DNA of 64,000 bases from Xestospongia muta. Lineage: Eukaryota; Porifera; Demospongiae; Haplosclerida; Petrosiidae. The position numbers and the translations under genes are program-made. Shown here in pieces: positions 1 to 12,800 of this stretch. The stretch is from contig OY848917.1 of the NCBI GenBank assembly GCA_963693285.1, positions 23,566,245 to 23,630,244 of the forward strand, given 5' to 3'. Position 1 is the first letter of the stretch. Each line of letters opens with the position of its first letter. The notes under the pieces were generated by a model. It was not told where the DNA came from, did no database searches, and worked only from the letters and a program-made list of their open reading frames with translations.

Positions 1-364
1 CTTTCAGAAGAACGTGTAACCACCACTTGTCTGTTGGTTCTTGGAGAGTTGGTGTCGGAGAGACATGAGACATTACTTAATGCCAACTCAGAGATCCAGG
101 AGATGGTTGGCAAGCACATTCTTCATGGTGAATCCAACTACATGTATCCTTGGTGGATCTTGGGATTCCCTTTCAGAAGAACGTGTAACCACCACTTGTC
201 TGTTGGTTCTTGGAGAGTTGGTGTCGGAGAGACATGAGACATTACTTAATGCCAACTCAGAGATCCAGGAGATGGTTGGCAAGCACATTCTTCATGGTGA
301 ATCCAACTACATGTATCCTTGGTGGATCTTGGAATTCCCTTTCAGAAAAAGGTGTAACCACCAC
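1..364. repeat. 169-bp tandem repeat, about 2.2 units visible
   Basis: The same unit starts at 1, 170 and 339, an exact 169-bp period. The first two units are nearly identical; the third diverges after about 25 bases (339-364). The array is cut by the left edge, so its true length is unknown. Because 169 is one more than a multiple of three, open frames move to the next frame in each unit, which explains the overlapping short frames repeating the same peptide. The unit is less A+T-rich than the desert to its right. I do not recognise it; it could be an internal tandem array of a decayed transposon. Confidence 0.9.
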
Positions 365-835
365 CTTTTTCCTCAGCTGCCCTTCACCAGCCTTACGAGC
401 TCTTGAAGTGAGCCACATTAATGCTGAAATGTTTCAGCTTCCAGGCAATAAGTGCAGCTTTAGTCAACCATGTTGTCATTGTCTATGAGAGTCCAAATGT
501 TTCGGGTTTGAAAATTGAGCTTGATTTGATCTTCTTACTACTAGAAGGGGACAGTAATTGCAAGTGGACATGCTGTTGCACACCTGCAAATACACAATCC
601 TTAACAGTAGGTAGGTCAAGTTTCTGTGGCAAGAGATACCTTGATGGCTGGAATCTTCCAACTGCTACCGCCTTCATTATCCTTCATAGCCATTAATATT
701 GTGTTAACACAATCTGCCTAATCTGCTATTGAGGATTTGGTGGGAACTGGTGGATTCCCTTTGTCTAATTTCTTTCCTCCAACCTTGCCACCATGGGTGA
801 CCCTCCAGAAGTTTTAGACTCCAAAATGTACACCA
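365..835. repeat. Low-copy relic next to the 169-bp array
   Basis: Moderate-GC sequence unlike the desert that follows. Its right half (about 645-825) recurs at 12,530-12,695 at high identity, and the sequence following that second copy (12,700-12,800) recurs at 7,440-7,560. These three places therefore hold scattered pieces of one ancestral element. Short open frames exist on both strands but none is conserved between copies without stops, so it is treated as a decayed mobile element or processed piece, not a gene. Confidence 0.6.
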
Positions 836-3120
836 GTATAAATTAACATTATGTTACATTATAAATAATTAAATTTATTAATTCAATTGTCTGTTAACTA
901 AATAGCAATTTAATGTATAAAAAGAAGACATATCACTACAAGAAAAACCTATATTGAAATATGACGTCAGAACTGTACATGCATATAGTTTTGATACACA
1001 TAAAAAAAACAGATAATGTATTGTTAAATAATTGATTTTTATTAACACATGAAATAAATGAAAACCAAAATCTCCTAACTGTCTGTTATAGGCATGTACT
1101 GATTGTTTATAGAAAAGGGAATATCTTATATTGCTTGTCTTTAACCATTCATTACAGTTGTTACAAAAAATCACATACAACAATAAACAACGTCATAATT
1201 ACATGATCATATGATAACTAAATGTATACATTTATTAATGTACCGGTAAAGCTTTCTCTTATATATCTAGTATCAATAATATTATAAAATTTATAATATT
1301 TCAACAATATTATAAAACTAATGTCCATGAATTCTAATCAGTAAGGATGAATTACTTATCAAGACCTACCATTGTTGTGTTTTATCTAATCATAAGATTT
1401 ACATGGTCCATATGTGCATTCAAATTGTCAATTATGGATATATAGTCAAACAAGCCAATCAAATTTTATGGTTTCTAGGAATGATTTCAAAATACAAAAC
1501 ATTCTGTCTTTTTAATGTATATAACAACCGTTAATGCTTCAACAGGAATCTTTAATATACAATTAAAATAAGTTATATATAATATAGCTAGCTGGTTTTG
1601 TTTAATGTATTATTAAATAGTCTAAAAAGTGAGTCAAAATAACAAAACAATTTGTGATATCATTAAAAATATACTCACTTATACAAGAGACATTCTTATC
1701 TTTATTTTGTTCATGGCAGTAAGAGTTTACATTGTAACATAATTAAAATTTTTTCTTAATATAATACATAGCATATATTTAAAAGGCTACAGTTACTGGT
1801 ACTATGTTACCATAACAGTTATTGTAAAGGAAAATTAATTTTAAAGATGCAAGATCATTCCTAGAAACAATTAAGTAACACTTAGTGATTGGCAGTATAA
1901 ATGTATTAACCAGGACAAGTGTCAATGCTATCGTGAATGAGTGGAAAATTGGTAATTGGCTTAGCATGATCAATTGACCATAAGTTTGAAGAGAAAAGAC
2001 AAAATGATGGACATTCAATCAAACAAATGACAAGCTTTCAGACACACACACTGACTGTTATAAAAGCATGGATGAATGATAGATATCAAAGGCAGACAAA
2101 ATGATAAAGGGAATCAAAAATAGTTACAAGATGGGCTAATTGGCTTCATATGTATGTAATACCATAACTGGTTACATTACAGCTATAACATTATAAAAGA
2201 ATTGTAATTTGTGGAACAACATTAGTCACAATAGCAGCTTGACTAAATCTCTATCTATCTCTTTTTCCATTCAAATTTTGATCTTATGATCTGTAGGAAT
2301 TAAGTTAGTTATTTGTTCTGTCAGAGGATCTAATCCTTAGACTCTCATTCTACTTTACTTTAACCATTTACTATACTTAATAAAAGATAATTGACCAAAA
2401 GGTTAGACTATATAACTTTTATATAACTATTATGATAATAAACATAAATCATGTTTTCTAGCCACACACTAATCATCACACATCAATATCACTATCACAA
2501 CATTTATATAATTAGTCTTATTTTCTGCTCATTTATTTCCTGTTTATATTAATAGCTACAACCATCCTCTGTATACTCTTTATCAACAATGAAACTAGCT
2601 GGCAATATAATCTAATCTAGCCAATAAACATTTGTACTGTATAAATAAATTGATGATTCCCTTTATAAACATAGCTTCCTATATTTTTATATTAATACTT
2701 TGCACATCAATATTTATTTATAATATATCTGTCTATATGTTAATCTGTTCATTGGTCACTCCATCTTTCTATCATTCTGTTAACATTCATTTGTCTGCTC
2801 TTTCCTATCAATCCATAATGGTATCTTAGTCAATTTTTTTATTCGCTTATATTCTCTATTCTTTAGTTATCTAATGTACCTATTTATCCAACTATTTGAC
2901 AAGTTTTCATTTAATAGAAGTAATATATTAATCAATCTATTGTTCATTGTTCCTAAATGTTAAAAATAACATCTGCCTTTCTATCAACTTAATGGTCAAT
3001 CCATCTATCCATACATTATTCCATTCATCCATTTGTCTATTGATCTAAATGTTTATAAACATTTGTTTATATTAGTTAACATGATATTTTAAGTTATAAC
3101 AAGGAAAGTGGATGAGTCTC

Positions 3121-3144
3121 AACAACAACAACAACAACAACAAC
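3121..3144. repeat. (AAC)8 microsatellite
   Basis: Eight uninterrupted AAC units inside a larger desert block. The same block recurs about 6.7 kb downstream with a longer AAC tract (9,851). Confidence 0.95.
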
Positions 3145-4599
3145 ATGTATGACAATCCAACTATTAAGCTATATATATACTGTTAGTATATTGAAAATAT
3201 TGACTAAGAGAAGGATGGTTATTAAAGGGATATATCTATGGATGAGTATGTAGATAATTGGAAGAATAAATTATGTGATAACTTCATAGATAGACCACTG
3301 GTCATGGACTAGTTGTATATTGATAGTAAAAGAGATAAAACAAATATTGATTAGATAAAATGATATCAATAAATGTACAGGTTGGGCATTAGGCACAGGC
3401 ACAGATTTTTAATCATTGGGCATGAAACATCACTAATTATATTTGTAAAGACATTTCTCATGCATCACATCAACTTTCTTTTGCTTTGATGATAAATTGA
3501 CTATTTGACATGTGCATCATGAATCATGATACAATAAATTAACTTTGGTAATTGATAATTCATATATTGTACAATTAACAATGTAGTATCAAAACACAAA
3601 GCCTACTTGTTGTCTATTATAGGCATGTACTTACCGTTTCTAGAAAAGATTGATCTTAGCTTGTCTTTAACCAATACAATGTGGTCTATAGAAAATATGT
3701 GGATTGTATATATCACTGACATAACTGGTGATGTCAATATTAGGTTACTGCAACCTTATGTGTGTTAGTTTTCATATAATGAATCTGTACATACTAGATT
3801 ATAATTTTTTGCAGGCAAGAGTATGCATGGTTGTATATATGTAATAATGATGATATCTATAGTTATATGTGACTATTTGTAACACCTGAATGTAACCTTA
3901 AACTGTTACTACTCAAAATCAGGAATGAGTTTAAAAAATAAATGTTTAATATTTTAATCTAATATACATTATGATAATTGTTGGTATCTCAACAATTGTC
4001 TTCAGTATGCAATTCAAATGAATTATGTATTATATAACTGCTTCTGTTGAACAAATTATCACAATAGTTTATACAATAATCAAAATGACAAGAAGATAAG
4101 TGCAGACTACTTAGTTATGAAGTGATTTTATCTTTATTTTGTGTATGAAAATAAGAATTTATATTGAGACTATAATTTGCAAAATTGTATTTTTTAATAT
4201 AATACATAACAATTTTATCCAAGATTATTATTTCTAGTACTATTACCTTAACAGATATTAAATAGAAAAATAATTTTAAGATGTAATGTCATTTTAGAAA
4301 CAATTAATAACAACTGGTGATTGGTAATATGATTGATTAACTAGAACAACTAGCAATGTCATCATGAATGGAATTAGGTAATTGACTATATATAATCAAT
4401 TGACCATGAACATGAAGAGAAAAGAAAGAATGAGGAACATTCCAATCACCAATAACAACCTGTCAGATGTTTACATTGACTGTTGTAAAAAAAAGATTGC
4501 CCATGGTTCTGTCAAGGTATTCAATCTTTATCTACCTGCAGCTGGATTCAACATTTGTTTTTAATCCAAGTACAAACTTGTCTAAATCTCCCTCAAATG

Positions 4600-4990
4600 T
4601 GTCAAACACTTGAGTCATTGTGTTTAAAAGTATAATAAGCACATTTTTGAAGTGCTCAATACTGACCTTAAGACATCACTTTTCATAAGCTGGCCTTTTA
4701 AGATGTAAAATCGAATTCAAGTATTACTTTAAACTTAATTCAATAATAAAACTAATCGAGTTAACTAATGTTTGGGTGTAACAAATCAATTTCATGAGTG
4801 CTTGAAGTTGTGCTTCAAGCATTTATAAAGTGCTTGAAGTACTTAAGCACTATATATCATGAAACACTTGTGATTAAGCAATTTGAAAATGCCTGTGCTT
4901 CAAGTACTTTATCAAGTACTTGACTATTGTTAACAATGGATGGAAAATAGACAGAGAGTCTCTATCTATTTTTCCATCTTAGCTTTGGTC
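4600..4990. repeat. Hairpin-rich CTTGAAG/CTTCAAG repeat, copy 1
   Basis: Dense in direct and inverted copies of the word CTTGAAG. A perfect 9-bp stem (tgcttgaag / cttcaagca, 5-base loop) lies near 4,800-4,825, followed by the near-palindrome around 'gtgcttgaagtacttaagcac'. The same block occurs near 16,230, 20,410 and 26,130. No coding potential. Confidence 0.75.
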
Positions 4991-7439
4991 AGTCCATCCA
5001 GTATGAATATATTAGCTACACTCTGTCAAAGGACCTATCCCTTGACTCTTATTCTACTGTACTTGACCAATTTACTATTAACAAATGATTATTGACATAA
5101 AAGGTCAGATTATATAGCTTTTACATAACCTTTTTGGTAATAAATATAACTCACCTTTCCACCCACACATTTATCATTCCTCATCACTATCACTATTACA
5201 TATATCTATATAATTAGTCTCATTGTCTGTTCATTCATTTCCTGTTTAATATTAATAGCTATAATCATCTTCTATACAACCTTTATTTACAAAGAAACCA
5301 TTTGCCAATACATTCTAATCTAGCCAATGAATATTTGTGCTGTATAAATAGATTGATATATTTCCTAGGTACTTAATAATCTGTCTATGTGTTATTCCCT
5401 ATATGAACATAGTAACTCTATCCAGCATTTCTTTTGTTAAGAATATTACTAACCCTTCTACTTTTTGCTACTACATATACTGTAAACCAAAGTGGTTTTC
5501 ATGTATTCTATCAATCATTAGACTTGTGTAATATTTCATATTATAGTGTTTTATAATAGTAATACAAGTTTGTTATTTCTTTAAGTTTGTGCTATTTAAA
5601 GAGTGTGGGGCAATCTAGCATTTAGCATGACCTTTTAATGACAGTCATTGAGCTGTCCAAACTGGATGTGTTTATGATAGTTATTTATATACTGTATATG
5701 TCATTGAATTAAATGGCGACTTAAGCCTACTCTCTGTTCATAAAAATGATCTAAGTACCAGAGTATGAGACTATAAATCTCATATAAGGGTGTCTTTGTT
5801 GTGTCAGGCAGTCCTATATAATCATTTTGGACCATGTGTCTTGTGTATATGTAATGGTTTGTGTTTGTTATCTTCATTTTAACATTTTGTTGCATGTGAT
5901 TTTCAAGAGCAACGAATGAAATTAAAACACAACATTTAACTGCCAAGAAATTTAGCAACATTGAATTTTGTCAAACTAAAGTGAGAGCTGTATGAGCTTC
6001 TTGCTATCTTGCTCTTCTGTATTCACAGCATTCTATAGCTATTAATCTTCCATTGACATTGCTGATGATTGTACAACAATTGTAGCTCTAGTCAGTGTAT
6101 CCTATTGTTTAATGATTGATTCATACTAGTACATGTACAAGTGATAGTTCCATAGTTTTGTGTTCTTTTTTAGATAGCTCATAGATTTATCCGATGAAAA
6201 TGATACGAACATAAAGACCATAAAATAAACAAGTATAAGTAAAGCAAAAGTAATTCTAAATACAATAGCTACATAGATTTTTTAATTGCTAAATGAATAC
6301 ATGCATCAATCCATTTATCCACCCATATATAATGGATGTATAGAATGGGTAGGGGTATATGAAAGGAAATATTTTAATAATATAATCATATTACATCTGT
6401 TATACATGTACATGTACTAATTGTCTACTAAATGATATGAATACATAAACATGTGAACACATGGCAATGACAATACAGAACTGATGATAGATGCTAGCAC
6501 ACATCTTTATTGTTGAAGTGAAAATAAATTTTAAATTTTAACATAATATATAACATGTCTATTCAAGATTACTATTGCTAATACTATGTTACCATAACAG
6601 TTGATGTAAGATCATTCCTAGAAACAATTAATAACATCAGATGATTGGTAATATGATTGACAGCTTGCCTTTAACCAATACAATGTGGTCTACACAAAAT
6701 ATATGGATTCTATAATATCACTGACATAACTGGTGATGTCAATATTAGGTTACTGCAACCTTATGTGTGTTAGTTTTCATATAATGAATCTGTACATACT
6801 AGATCATAATTTGTTTGCTGGGAAGAGTATGCATGGTTGTATATATATAAAAATGATGGTATCTATAGTTATATGTGACTATTTGTAACACCTGAATGTA
6901 ACCTTAAACTGTTACTACTCAATTCAGGAATGAGTTTAAAAGTAAATATTTAATATTTTAATCTAGTATACGGTATGATAACTGTTAGTATCTCAACGGT
7001 AGTCTTGAATATGTAATTAAAATAAATTATACATTATATAGCTGCTTCTGTTGAATGAATTATCACAATAGTTTATACAATAATCAAAATGTCAAGAAGA
7101 CAAGTACAGACTACTTAGTTATAAAATGACAGAGAATCTCTATCTATTTTTCAATCTAAACTTTGGTCAGTCCATCCAGTATGAATACATTAGTTACACT
7201 CTGTCAAAGGACCCATCCCTTGATTCTCTTTCTACTGTACTTGACCAATTTTTACTATTAATAAATGATTATTGACCTGAAAGGTCAGACTATATAGCTT
7301 TTATATAACAGTTATAGTAACTCAATTTTTCACCCACACACTTATCATCACTCATCACTATCACATACATTTATATAATTAGTCCATAATGTAATACTAT
7401 TCCTAAAAACAATTAATAACATTGGTAATTGGTAATCTG

Positions 7440-7560
7440 TGGCAGATCTTTTAGACTACAGATCATATCACTCTTGGGATCATTGGGACACATAACCTCT
7501 GCCACCATGGTAAGGTGACAATCTGAGGAAGAGATATAACTGAAAATGTAATGACACATA
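7440..7560. repeat. Fragment of dispersed relic
   Basis: Contains 'tatcactcttgggat' and 'tctgccaccatgg', both also present at 12,700-12,790 in the same order. It lacks the part shared between 645-825 and 12,530-12,695, so it is a truncated copy of the same element. Confidence 0.7.
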
Positions 7561-9850
7561 AAGGTGTTTTTTTAGTATAATTATGATTTGAATGAAGACC
7601 TTTTAGCTACAGCAGCATAAAGTATATTATGATACATTATTAGTAATTAAATTTATTAATTCACTTGTCTGTTAACTAAATAGTAATTTAATGTATAAAA
7701 AAGAATACATATGACTACAAGAAATCACTATACTGAATTTTGATGTCAGAACAGTATAATATGTATATAGTTTTGATACATATATAAAAACAAATAATGT
7801 ATTGTTAAATAATTGATGTTTATTAACACATGAAATGAATGTAAACCAAAATCTTCTAATTGTCTGTTATAGGAGTGTACTAATTGTTTGTAGAAAAGGG
7901 AATATCTTATATAGCTTGTCTTTAACCATTACAGTTGTTACAAAAAATCACATGCAACAATAAACAACGTCATAATTACATGGTCATAAGATAACTAAAT
8001 GTATACAATCATTAACGTACCAGTAAAGCTTTCTCTTCTTTATCTAGTATGTATATAAAACTAATACACAATTACACATAAGACTGTTCAGTACTATATA
8101 AGGTTTTCATGTTATACACATGTACTAATCTTATAACATAATAATTAACATTATTTTGAAGCTTTATAAAGTTGCACATACTTAGTTAAGGTCATCATTT
8201 TATATTACATATATATATTTGACATTCCTTCTTTCCAATCAGTTTATTAAAGACAATGACAATAATTGTCCTAGTAAAGTATAGATATACATATAGGTTT
8301 AACTCTACAAGGATATATGTTTCTTCTCACTAATTATAGTTATGATCTTTTGGTCATTTATAATACTATTTTACATTCCTAAGTTAAGTAAAGAAAATAA
8401 TATGCTCAGTTATATAACAATTGTTGTAAAGGAAAATTAATTTTAAAAACGCAAGATCATTCCTAGTAACATCTGTAATTGGCAGTATCTATGTATTAAC
8501 CAGGACAAGTGTCAATGTCATCATGAATGAGTGGAAAAATTGGTAATTGGCTTAGCATGATCAATTGATCATAAGTATGAAGAGAAAAGACAAAATGATG
8601 GACATTCAAACAAACAAATGACAAGCTTTCAGACACACACACTGACTGTTATAAAAGCATGGATGAATGATAGATATCAGAGGCAGACAACAAATGATAA
8701 AGGGAGTCAAAGATGGGCTAGTTGGGTTCATGTGTATGTAATACCAGAACTGATTACATTACAATTAATATTAAAAAAGAATTTATGCAACAACAATATT
8801 TACTTATTTATTGTGCGTTGACAACAGACACTGATAAAGAAAATGGGGTTGGAAAGATAAATATTGTACATGGATAATAGGATAACTGATAAGAAGACAC
8901 ATCCTTGAATGAAAACTGGTCATGTATTAATGGATATAGGTAAATGACAAATAATAAATACACATATATGGATAAACAGATAAATAGATGGATGAAATTA
9001 GTAAATGATAACTGATGTCTTTAAATCTACCAGATTGTCCATGATTCTGTCTAGTAATTCAATGTTTATCTACTTTGGATCTAATCTATACATTTGTTCC
9101 AATTTCTCAATCTAACAGCTTGACTAAATCTTTATCTATCTATTCAAATTAAGATCTTTTGATCTACTAGAAATTAAGTTAGTTATATTTTCTGACAGAG
9201 GATCCAATCCTTAAACTCCCATTCTACTTTACTTTAACCATTTACTATACTTAATAAAGATAATTGACCTAAAAGGTCAGATTATATAGTTTTTATTAAA
9301 ACTGTTATAGTAATAAATATAACTCACCTTTCCACCAGCACACTTATCATCACTCATCACTATCACAAATCTATATAATTAGTGTCATTGTCTGTTCATT
9401 CATTTCCTGTCTATATTAATAGCTACAACCATCCTCTGTATAATCTTTATTAAAAATAAACTATCTGGCAATATATTCTAATCTAGCCAATGAACATTTG
9501 TACTATAAAAATAAATTGATAAATTTATAATCATAGATTCCCTATATTTTTATATTAATACTTTGCATATCAGTTTTTGGTTTAATATGTCTGTCTATTT
9601 GTTAATCTGTTCATTGGTCACTCCATCTTTCTATCATTCTGTTAAAATTCATTTGTCTGCCGTTTCATTGTTCTTAATTGTTAAAAATAACATCTGCCTT
9701 TCTATCTACTTAATGGTTAATCCATCTATCCATACATTATTCGATTCATCCCATTTGTCTATTCATCTAAATGTTTATAAACATTTGTTTATATTAGTTA
9801 ACGTGACTGTTTATGTTCTAACTTGATTAACAAAAAAGTGGATGACTCTC

Positions 9851-9882
<32 letters not shown>
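9851..9882. repeat. (AAC)n microsatellite
   Basis: Ten to eleven AAC units in the same relative place as the tract at 3,121, showing that the two surrounding blocks are homologous copies. Confidence 0.95.
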
Positions 9883-12529
9883 CGACAAAAACAAAAATGC
9901 ACATGTATGACAATCCAAATATTAAGCTATATATTGACTGTTAGTAGATTGAAAACATTGAGTAAGAGGTAAGTAAAATGGTTATTAAAGGAATATATCT
10001 ATGGATGAATATATAGATAATTGAAAGACTCCATAGATAGACCACTGGTCATGGACTAGTTGTATATAAATAGATAAATAACAGATAACACAAATATTGA
10101 TATTTATAAATATACAGATTGGGCATCAGGCACAGATTTTTAATCATTGGGCAATGAGACATCACTAATTATATTTTTAAAGACATTTCACATAGATCAC
10201 ATCAACTTTCTTTTGCTTTGATGATACATTGACTATCTGACGTGTGCATCATAAATCATGATACAATAAATTAACTCTAGTAATTGACAATTCACATTCA
10301 CATTGTACAATTACAATGTAGTATCAATACTATTATAGACATGTACTTACCGTTTCTAGAAAAGATTGATCTTAGCTTGTCTTTAACCAATACAATGTGG
10401 TCTACACAATGAATGTAGATTGTATAATATTACTGACATAACTAGCAATGTCAATATTAGGTTACTGCAACCTTATGTGTGTTAGTTTTCATATAATAAA
10501 TCTGTACATACTAGATCATAATTTGTTTGCTGGGAAGAGTATGCATGGTTGTATATATGTAATAATGATGATATCTATAGTCATATGTGACTATTTGTAA
10601 CATCTGAATGTAACATTAAACTGTTACTACTCAAATTCGAAAATTAGTTAAAAAAATAAATCTAATATCTAATATTTAAATCTAATATATGTAATGATGA
10701 CTTTTAGTATCTTAATTATAGTCTTAAATATGCAATTCAAATTAATTATCTATTATATATATATGCATGTACTTACTGCTTCTAGAAAGGACTGATCTTT
10801 GTTCGTCTTTAACCAATACAATGTGGTCTACATAAAATATGTGGATTATGTAATATCATAGACATAACTGGAGATATGGATATTAAGTTATTGGAACCTT
10901 ATGTGTGTTAGTTTTCATATAATGAATTCTGTATATGGTATATAGATGTGTAAGATAAAGCATAATTTGTTCGTTGGCAAGATGATGTCTATTGCTACAT
11001 GTGACTATTTTTAACACCTAAATGTAACTTTAAACAGTTACTATTCAAGTTCAGTATTATAAGATTTTCATGTCATACATATTTATAGTAGTCTTATCAC
11101 AACAACTATCATGATGTTTGAAGCTATATATAGTTACACATGTTTGGTTAAGGTCATCATTTTTTATTACATATACATAATTGTTATACCAATTGTCTTA
11201 ATACAATACAATTTATACATGTGGCTAAGCTTAATGTAAAAATCATAAGCTATAAATAGAAATTAAGCCTATATTAGAAATCATAAATTATTGATAATAG
11301 GTAATGATATATATGTATTAGGCATTGATTGCATCATGTCTCATTTCTTTTTTCAACAACACTATAATACTAATGTTCATGAACTCTAATCAGTAAGGAT
11401 GTATTACTTACTATTGTTGTATTTATACCTAAGTTAACTTGTTATTAAAAAGATAAATTATAATTACTCTTATAAGGCATTTTTCATAAATAATACAAGT
11501 TGACTTTGCCTGTTAGCCATTTTTGATACCATCTTTACATTAAAAAGATGTTGAAACTAGGTTAAAAAATAGTACATAGACATATTAATGAGTATGTAGA
11601 TATGAATATTAATAACCTGATGTATTGCTAGTGTTATCTTTGTAGGTATTCATAAGTTTCAAATGGTCCACATTTCCATTTACATTGCCAATTGTGGCTA
11701 TATAGTAAGCAAACCAAAAAGGTCGATTAGTTTCTAGGAATGAGTTTAAAAAATAATTTTTAATATTTTAATCTATATATATACATTATGATAACTGTTA
11801 ATATCTCAACAATAGTCTTGAATATGTAATTCAAAGTAATTATACATTATATAGCTGCTTCTGTTGAATACATTATCACAATAGTTTATACAATAGTCAC
11901 AATGATAAAAAAGTATACACTACTCAGCTATAAAGTGATCTTATCTTTATTTTGACAATAAAAGTTTACATTTAGATTATAATTTGCATAATTTTGTTTT
12001 TAACATAATATATAACATGTATATTCAAGATTACTATTGCTAATACTATGTTACCATAACAGTTGATGTAAGGTCATTCTTAGAAACAATTAATTACAAT
12101 ACAATATTGTCTACACAAAATATATGGATTGTATAATATCACTGACATAACTGGCGATGTCAATATTAGGTTACTGCAACCTTATGTGTGTTAGTTTTCA
12201 TATAATGAATCTGTACATACTAGATCATAATTTGTTTGCTGGCAAGAGTATGCATGGTTGTATATATGTAATATGATAATATCTATAGTTATATGTGACT
12301 ATTTGTAACACCTGAATGTAATCTTAAACTGTTACTACTCATATTCAGGATAATATCTAATATTTTAATCTAATATATGTTATGATAACTGTTAGTATCT
12401 CAATAATAGTCTACAATAATCAAAATGACAAGAAGACAAGTACAGACTACTTATTTATAATGTGATATTATCTTTATTTTGTGTATGGCAATAGGAGTTT
12501 GTATTGATACTATAATTTTCAAAATTGAT

Positions 12530-12800
12530 CTTCCAACTGCTACCGCCTTCATTATCCTTCATAGCCATTAATATTGTGTTAACACAATCTGCCTAATCTG
12601 CTGTTGAGGATTTGGTGGGGACTGGTGGATTCCCCTTTGTCTAATATCTTACCTCCAACCTTATCACCATGGGTGACCCTACCAGAAGTTTTAGAGTCCA
12701 GATGGTATCACTCTTGGGATTGTTGGAACACATAAACTCTGCCACCATGGCAAGGTGACAATCTGAGGAAGAGATATAACTGATAATGTAATGACAAATG
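12530..12800. repeat. Most complete copy of the dispersed relic
   Basis: Joins the sequence found at 645-825 to the sequence found at 7,440-7,560, so it shows that those two are parts of one element. Stops interrupt every frame I tried on both strands. Confidence 0.7.

Noticed and set aside
41..488. Overlapping open frames of 90-120 codons at the left edge
   Set aside because: They are the same 169-bp unit read in successive frames; no start context or exon signal supports them.
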